DNA of 64,000 nucleotides, taken from the NCBI GenBank assembly GCA_022701365.1, contig JAKUHH010000148.1, positions 62,001 through 126,000 on the forward strand. The letters run 5' to 3'. The stretch comes from Mycocentrospora acerina. Taxonomy: Eukaryota > Ascomycota > Dothideomycetes > Pleosporales. The translations under genes and the position numbers were made by a program. Under the pieces are notes generated by a model. That model was not told the DNA's origin and did no database searches. It worked only from the letters and a program-made list of their open reading frames with translations. Of the stretch, positions 57,731-64,000 are shown piece after piece; the first letter of the stretch is position 1, and every line of letters starts with the position of its first letter.

Positions 57731-58666
57731 CTAGAACTCGAGCTCCTCCTCCTGGTCGTCGTTGGTGAGTGGAGGGGTAGCGTTCTGACTCTTCTTGAGG
57801 GCCTCGCGCTTGCGAGCCGCGGCACCCTGAGGGGTTTTGGCACCAGTCTGAGTGTTGGCAATAGGAGCAGTTGTACTAGTGTTAGCTGTGGCACCAGTGT
57901 TGGCGGTAGCTCCTGTGTTGGCTGTGGCTCCAGTGTTGGCAGTAGCTCCAGTGTTGGCAGTAGCTCCAGTGTTTGCGGTAGCACCAGTATTAGCGGTAGC
58001 TCCGGTGTTTGCGCCAGCGACAGCTCCAGTAGCAGGAGCAGCAGCAGCAGCTCCTGCCATCTGGACGGGAACACATCCACCAAAGGGACCAGCGCGGGCG
58101 GGGTTCTCACAGCGAACCATGCAGACGTTGGATTGGCCGGCAACGGTACCCGTGCAAGTCTGAGTGGCAGCTACCTGAACATTGAGGGGCAGATTTTGCA
58201 ACTGGTTGTCATTGTTACGTCCTTGAGCGTTACCGGGAAGGTTCTGGGTGACGGTCATGGGTGTCCATGCAGTTCCCGTTCCTGTCGCATCGATCATGCA
58301 CTTGTAAGGACCCGCACCATCACCGTTGACTTGGTGAACCGTCATCATGAGGGCTCCACCAGCAGAGACTTGAGGAAGAGTGGCTCCGTTGAGCTGCATG
58401 ACCTGAGCGGTACCCGCGTTGATGTCGTTTGCACCTCCGCCAAGAGTCTCACCACAAGTAGCTGCAGCATCGCCCTTGAAACGGGTGGCATCCTGCTGAA
58501 AGGGGTTTCGCTTAGTGCCGTCGCGAGGGGTGTTGGGATCCACGCCGATGGCTGAGCCAGCACCTCCGGCGTCACCTGTAGCCGCAATAATCGCAGAGTG
58601 GCCAGCCACAAGCGAAGAAGAAGCCAGAAGGCTGAGGGCAACAATGGAGGACTTGGAGAAGAACAT
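57731..58666 (-). CDS. Secreted Egh16-like (GEgh16/Gas1 family) protein with tandem repeats
   Basis: Member of the Egh16-like family of secreted fungal proteins, some of which are expressed in appressoria and affect virulence in plant pathogens. Single exon, 311 residues. A signal peptide covers residues 1-22 (SIVALSLLASSSLVAG), leaving a predicted mature N-terminal histidine H23 in HSAIIAATGDAGG. Conserved cysteines lie in TCGETL, YKCMID, TCTGTV, VCMVRC and GGCVPV. The C-terminal part carries seven copies of a six-residue ANTGAT unit, encoded by an 18-base DNA repeat, then a degenerate copy and a charged tail ending EEELEF. The family domain stops before the repeats. The minus-strand frame is preferred because of the signal peptide and the family motifs. 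Confidence 0.9.
   Translation of the reverse strand: MFFSKSSIVALSLLASSSLVAGHSAIIAATGDAGGAGSAIGVDPNTPRDGTKRNPFQQDATRFKGDAAATCGETLGGGANDINAGTAQVMQLNGATLPQVSAGGALMMTVHQVNGDGAGPYKCMIDATGTGTAWTPMTVTQNLPGNAQGRNNDNQLQNLPLNVQVAATQTCTGTVAGQSNVCMVRCENPARAGPFGGCVPVQMAGAAAAAPATGAVAGANTGATANTGATANTGATANTGATANTGATANTGATANTGATANTSTTAPIANTQTGAKTPQGAAARKREALKKSQNATPPLTNDDQEEELEF
57860..58022. repeat. 18-base tandem repeat coding ANTGAT
   Basis: About seven near-identical 18-base units within the Egh16-like gene, differing mainly at synonymous positions. Copy number is likely to vary between strains (inference from repeat type). Confidence 0.85.
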
Positions 58667-60654
58667 TCTGAACCGGTCAGATGAGAAATTAGAGAATAGA
58701 ATAAAAAGAGTATTAAGTAAGAGAGAAGGAAGTAAAGATTACTGTAGAAGCTGGACTGGGAACCTTGATGCTGGATATCTCTCTGGTGTCGCGGCCATGG
58801 CCAGATTTATACAATTTTACAACATCTTGAGCACAGCGAGGGAATTTTCTTAGATTCCCTTATCACACGGGTCACGGATAGTCCCGACATGGTGTGGCAG
58901 TTGTTTCTTGGCCAAGACGTGAGAGCACTTGAAATAAGGTTTCGAGGCCAACGGTGAAGCACGCAGAGGATGTCTCCGTACCATGTCTGGCCTTGCGCTA
59001 GACGCGAAACGCGGTTGAGGCAGCAACAAGCCTTGATGGCTACGGGGTTCACTGTTTCGATGTAGATTGGCAATGTGAAGAGCCTAGAGGATCATTACCA
59101 GGAAATGCCTATGCTAAACACTACATCCTACGAAATAGCAAAACTCGAAACGGATGAATATCCGTCCAGTGTGGCTGTGTCAAGTAAGTCCTGTCTCCAT
59201 TACGTTTGGTCAGGCCCTACGCTGGTCAATATTCATTGTTGCTAAGCTTCACCCAGAGAGCTTGGCAGGCAACTAAAAATGCTCTGAGGCAAATGAAACA
59301 TAACGAGCCTAATGTTGACACAAAGTATTTCAGGATCAAGCAATCGTATCGCAGGCGCGTATTGCGGGGAGTAGAGCTCAGCTAATTTCTTTCTGTTCAA
59401 ACCATTACTAGATAGAGGGTGAACGCGCGCGCCTTTGTGCTGAGCCGTGCCGTCGTGAATTACTAGAAATCACTGTCGTGCTGATGCGCCATGAGTCGCG
59501 TGTTGTGCATGTAAAAGTGGGTTACTGAAGATCAACGAAACAGAATCCCATCCCCACGAAGTCTGTGCATCTAAACATGGTAACAAGGCGTTCCCTTTGA
59601 GGAGTCGAGGCATGCTTTGGTACACAAGCGTGCTAGTTGTCGTGTGGATGATCCAATCTTAGACCAAAGCTTGTCTTGTGACCCGCTTTTGGTTTCACGC
59701 GAGCCTCGGCGCCTGGACTAGGAATGGCACAGCGTACGGCGACACCATCTTCCGGTCTGTGGTCTTGCAGTTCAGGTATGGAGATATGAGATGGCTTGTA
59801 TTGAGATGCAATGGAGAGACGAGGTGGCTCCAAATGGTCTTGGCCGAGGCATTGCGAGTTCACAGTTGGGAGCTACCACACGTTCGCCTCTCCTGCCTCC
59901 TTCCCCTGCATCGAGCTCCGATTTGACGACTCTTTCCACTGGTGGATAATATCCAGCCTCATATGGTCGTTGTTGAGAAAGATGTCTCTGCGCAACTACT
60001 AGTGTAATATGTCCTGTCGAGGAGAGACTGATCTTCCACAAGCGAGGTCCAGACGAATCGCAACCACTGCGTTAACGCGATGCTATCTTCGTGCAGTACT
60101 GAGTCCTGCAGCTCCACAGCATGTATTTTAAATCTATCTGGCTGGCAGTGAGGTTCCTGATAGGTAATGGAACGACTACAATGATTTAAACGACAGAGTT
60201 GCTGCAGCGTTATCCAAATGCTAGAATTAGTGTTTTGCGACAGGTTTACATTACAATGAATTTTATTCCATCCCTAGCATCTCATAGCACACCCTCTGTA
60301 TTTGAATCGCAACACCAAGCTCATATGCTTTGAATCAAATACACGTCGTCATTTTGCAGTACCTTCTCAATGCTCAGTCCGAACAGGCAGGTGCAAAGCA
60401 GTACTTGGCATATGATGTCACTCCGAACTTCGGACATGTTGAATTCTTGTTCAACTCCACGATAAGGAATGAATGTCAAGTGTTATCTGGACGGCTTGAA
60501 ACCCAGCATCATCGAAGCTCTCCGCACGTTAAGGCAGGCCGCGGAGATAACAGCCGGATATTCGGTGTATAGAAGGTGCATAAGCAAATGCTTCTCTTGC
60601 GATGTTTCTATTATCAGATAGCACCCTTCAATTCGTCAAGCCCTTCATAAAAAC
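58667..60654. other. Intergenic, no supported gene
   Basis: 2.0-kb divergent spacer between the Egh16-like gene and the amidase gene. Small open frames (for example 59633-59926 on both strands) lack motifs and overlap each other. Confidence 0.45.
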
Positions 60655-62316
60655 ATGGTCACACTATTCCAGCTGACTATTGTAGTTCTCTGCAGGGACA
60701 TTGTAGCTGCCCAGACGATGCCATTCGACGCCCGAGAAGCCACAATTGAGTCGGTTCATCATGCACTGTACTCTGGATTGTCAACCTGTCGCGAAGTAGT
60801 GTCATCCTTCATCGCCCGTATTGAAGCCCATAACAACCTCACCAATGCTATAATCACCTTGAACCCAAACGCTCTCTCCGTCGCTGACTTGTTGGATGAG
60901 CAATTGTTGGCCGGAAATGCTACTGGGCCTCTATTCTGTGTGCCTGTGCTCCTAAAAGATAACTACGACACTGCGGACATGCCAACAACAGGAGCTAATC
61001 TTGCACTTGCGCAATCTCAACCCAAAGAAGATGCGCCGAGTGTACTAGCCTTAAGGAGTGCTGGGGCAATCATTCTTGGAAAAGCAGCTATGCATGAGCT
61101 TGCTCTGGAGGGACTCAGCGTGTCCTCGCTGGGAGGCCAAGTCAGAAATCCCTATGATTATACGAGAACAGCTGGAGGTAGCTCGGGTGGGACAGGGGCA
61201 GCTGTTGCAGCTTCTTTTTGTGTTTTCGGCACGGGGACTGACACCGTCAACTCACTGCGTAGCCCTGCGTCAGCCAACTCACTATGCAGTATAAGACCTA
61301 CGCGAGGTCTGATTACAAGAACTGGGATTATCCCAATATCAGTCACGCATGATACAATTGGACCGATTGGAAGGTCCATTAAAGATATCGCGGTCGCACT
61401 AACAGTCATGGCCTCTACTGGGTATGATGCGGCGGACAACGCGACAGCACTCGTACCTTCAACAAATCGGCATATAGACTACTCAACTTCTCTCAATACC
61501 GGAATCTTGAAGAATTTACGCATAGGTGTCCTAAACGGCTTCTTCAACCGCACAAACTCGCCCGAGGCAATCGCCGTCAACAAAGCCATAGACACTCTTA
61601 TATCTCGCCTTAAGAGCGAAGGTGTTACTTTCATACCCATCGATGAGACCATCTATAATGCAACAGCCATACAGGCCCAACTCGACGTCCAAAGATTCGA
61701 GTACCGTGAGCTAATGGACGCGTACCTTCAGCGCCCCTCACTCTCCGGTAATCACCCAAATACTCTAGCCGAACTATACTCGCGCAAAGCAGTCAATGGT
61801 TCAGGAGGCGAATTTCTTGTGATACCATCACAATACGAATACGTTAACACTGCTCTTGTTTCATCGACAAGCAACACAACGTATCTCCAGCGCCGTCAAG
61901 GTATCCAGAACCTTACCCTCGCTGTTCAGAATACTTTTGCAGCCAATAATCTCGACGCAATCATCTATCCCGAGCAAAAGAACCTTGTCGTAAAAATTGG
62001 ATCCGCTTCTCAATCTGGGCGTAACGGTATTCTTGCAGCGTTGACCGGTGTGCCTGTAGTTACTGTTCCAGCAGGCTTTTCAGAGCCAAGTGACGATGCA
62101 CCAATTGGTGTGCCAATTGGTATGGAAATTCTGGGTCAACCGTGGGATGAGGCAAGGTTGTTGAGAATCGGATATCAAATTGAGCAGTTGCTGAAAATTA
62201 GGCGACCACCAGTTTGGGCATTGGAGAGTGTGGAGGTCCCAGAATACACAGAGGTGCCAATAGTAAAGCCAGATCGGGGAAGTATCCCAGCTGCATATCC
62301 GCTAGGCACATTGTAG
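60655..62316 (+). CDS. Amidase signature family hydrolase, probably secreted
   Basis: Amidase signature enzyme, single exon, 553 residues; it hydrolyses an unknown amide. A hydrophobic N-terminus (VTLFQLTIVVLC...VAAQ, to about residue 20) may be a signal peptide, though an Arg-Asp pair interrupts it. The Ser-Ser-Lys triad is complete: K101 in LLKDNYDT, the cis-serine S176 in GGSSGGTGAA and the nucleophile S200 in GTDTVNSLRSPAS. The usual GGS before the nucleophile is VNS here. Several NxT/S sites (NAT, NLT, NRT, NTT) fit a secreted glycoprotein. The C-terminal GVPIGMEILGQPWDEARLLRIGYQIEQ block matches the family. Confidence 0.9.
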   Translation: MVTLFQLTIVVLCRDIVAAQTMPFDAREATIESVHHALYSGLSTCREVVSSFIARIEAHNNLTNAIITLNPNALSVADLLDEQLLAGNATGPLFCVPVLLKDNYDTADMPTTGANLALAQSQPKEDAPSVLALRSAGAIILGKAAMHELALEGLSVSSLGGQVRNPYDYTRTAGGSSGGTGAAVAASFCVFGTGTDTVNSLRSPASANSLCSIRPTRGLITRTGIIPISVTHDTIGPIGRSIKDIAVALTVMASTGYDAADNATALVPSTNRHIDYSTSLNTGILKNLRIGVLNGFFNRTNSPEAIAVNKAIDTLISRLKSEGVTFIPIDETIYNATAIQAQLDVQRFEYRELMDAYLQRPSLSGNHPNTLAELYSRKAVNGSGGEFLVIPSQYEYVNTALVSSTSNTTYLQRRQGIQNLTLAVQNTFAANNLDAIIYPEQKNLVVKIGSASQSGRNGILAALTGVPVVTVPAGFSEPSDDAPIGVPIGMEILGQPWDEARLLRIGYQIEQLLKIRRPPVWALESVEVPEYTEVPIVKPDRGSIPAAYPLGTL

Positions 62317-63457
62317 CGTCTGGTTTTTAAGGATTCAAAATATCTCTAAACCCTAAGCTAAATGTCATGAAATTAGCTTTTATCGTCCATAGTTGCCGTA
62401 CATTTATTTCGAGGGCCTACTGTGAACACAAGTTTCAACCGAAAATATTATGACCAAGTGTCAGGCTTAGTTCTGATTCATTTATATTGTATTTCTGAAC
62501 ACCTTCAGCTTCAGACATAAAATCAATTCACATAGAATCCACAAGCTCTGGGAGCCATTCCAGGTCACTTGGCAGTGGGAGCAACACGCATAGTCAAGGC
62601 GATTTGTTCGTTGACAGATCCTTCCATTGCGAGGTAGTTTCGGACAATCTATACGTTCAACTTGGAAAAGGAGTGAAGATATTAACTAGAACTTTGAAAA
62701 TGATATGATTAGTGAGATGGGCGCCCTTTATCAAATGACTTTGTAGCTGCGAAGAATTTTCAGCATATTTTCCATTCGGTAATGTTACTTACTTCAGCTC
62801 GTGCACTTCTAGCAGGTATCTCATTCGAAATTTGTAATCGGGAATCATCAATAACAAGGACTGTTAAGTTCGAATTCAAGTTTCCCTCTACATCAAAGGT
62901 TCGTCCTATTTTTAGAGCTGATTAAGCACTTTCGAAAGAAACTCTCATTATGAGCTCGATGCCCCATTTCAACCACCTTTTAAAAATCAATTGCCCGTCA
63001 TCACTATCCGAGCACGGATGAATTGGCACACGCGAATTGGCATAGCAACTAACCAATGTCGAATGCGAATACAAGGCTCGGGAAACATGCAGAAAATCCT
63101 TAATGAATCTGCTTTTCACATGAAGTTTGTGCTTCTTTTGAGTGGGCATCGTCTCTTTTTGCAGGAGACACGGCTCTTTGAGCAAGCATCCCTTTAAAAA
63201 GGAATAGGCCATATAACCACAGCCTTTAAAAAGAGTAAGGAAAGAAAACCAAGACTCTATACCCAAAGGTAGAGAACTAGAAGATGTACCATGCCTCTCA
63301 ACGTAGGAAAAGAAACTAGAACACGCGCAGGAAGCGTATACACTTTGCTTTTGAGCACATGCGAATATATAGTAGAGGAAAACAAAGTGCTGACAATATA
63401 GATTCCCAATTTACATGGCCCCACAACGATTTGACGCTTCTATCGTGACAAGTCACG
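62317..63457. other. AT-rich region, no supported gene
   Basis: Follows the amidase gene. A minus-strand frame at 62922-63266 has no recognised motif and no convincing start context. Confidence 0.45.
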
Positions 63458-63727
63458 TACAAGGGGGTGCCTGAGCGAGCGAGCGAGCGAGAAATACGAA
63501 GTATCCCACAGCTGATCATAGAAATCTTGACAAAGTGAGTAATCAAAGTTAATTTTTTAGTTGAGCGAATAGTTAGATGATTTATAAACCTGCCAACACA
63601 TTGGTAGTTATTTTCTGCTAGTGTAAGAATTTTTTAGAGAATTTTATTGGTTTAGGAAAGATTCGGTGAGTTTTTGTGGTATTAAGCGTTCACCTCGTAT
63701 TTCTCGCTCGCTCATGTATCCCTTGTA
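63458..63727. mobile_element. MITE-like element with inverted repeats and TA duplications
   Basis: Two imperfect inverted repeats face each other: the left begins CAAGGGGGTGCC at 63460, the right reads CAAGGGATACA on the minus strand from 63725. Both continue with TGAGCGAGCGAG and then AAATACGA; the left copy has two extra GCGA units. TA dinucleotides directly flank both ends (63458-63459, 63726-63727), as expected for Tc1/mariner-type insertion. The 266-base interior has no coding capacity. A non-autonomous miniature element is the simplest reading. Confidence 0.72.
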
Positions 63728-64000
63728 CAATTAATTCGGGGATCATTGTGTTCTACTAGTCGGGGATGGGCCATCAGATATTTCAAAATTTTCATTATTT
63801 GATTGGTGCGGTCCTATGAAGACCAGAAAACGGCCCTTCTTGAGGAAACTGCGGTAAGTAGATGAGTCGTGATGAGTTGTCAGTAATCATTTCGCACAAA
63901 TCAACTTGCATGAATCCCAAACCAAATATACACGAATCAAAATGTTCATTTTCCAGCATCAAATGAATTGATGAGTCTAATACGTTAGTTTCTAGGTAGC
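63728..64000. other. Window end, nothing recognised
   Basis: AT-rich sequence without a recognisable feature. Confidence 0.4.

Overview
The window is nuclear DNA of a filamentous ascomycete (Pezizomycotina, plausibly a dothideomycete). The evidence is short GT-AG introns of about 45-90 bases with CTAAC/CTRAY-like branch sites, and typical fungal families: HET, DUF4246, Egh16-like, tannase-type feruloyl esterase, Slx8-like RING, MHR1/mL67, Mip1. Genes lie singly on both strands with no operon structure. Almost all gene models below are spliced; exon borders were read by eye from splice signals and from the continuity of conserved protein motifs.

Left half (about 0.4-31 kb), gene-dense and GC-richer, mostly housekeeping: L-lactate dehydrogenase (-), a His/Gln-rich Slx8-like RING ubiquitin ligase (-), mitochondrial DNA polymerase gamma (+), a small predicted mitochondrial membrane protein (-), a very large multidomain haem-flavin fusion enzyme (-), a DUF4246 protein (-), a GFA/CENP-V zinc protein (+), the mitochondrial MHR1/mL67 protein (-), divergent from a UVRAG/Vps38-like PI3-kinase subunit (+), a ceramide synthase (+) and a short-chain dehydrogenase (+). 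Non-coding stretches here are rich in microsatellites.

Right half (about 31-64 kb), visibly AT-richer and gene-sparse: a kinase-like gene interrupted by an in-frame TGA, a methyltransferase-like gene, two F-box-like orphans, a feruloyl esterase without a visible signal peptide, then a short core block (SET-domain protein, AhpC/TSA-like protein, S-(hydroxymethyl)glutathione dehydrogenase with a 15-base microexon), a HET-domain protein, an Egh16-like secreted protein with a hexapeptide repeat tail, a secreted-type amidase, and a 266-base MITE-like element with inverted repeats and TA target duplications.

The most unusual object is the gene at 10029-15073. It encodes about 1,616 residues that join an indoleamine-dioxygenase/PrnB-like haem domain, a cytochrome-P450-reductase-type FAD/NADPH module without a flavodoxin domain, a cytochrome b5 domain, and a long C-terminal region I cannot assign. 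It looks like a complete NADPH to FAD to haem to haem electron chain in one polypeptide, and its substrate is unknown to me.
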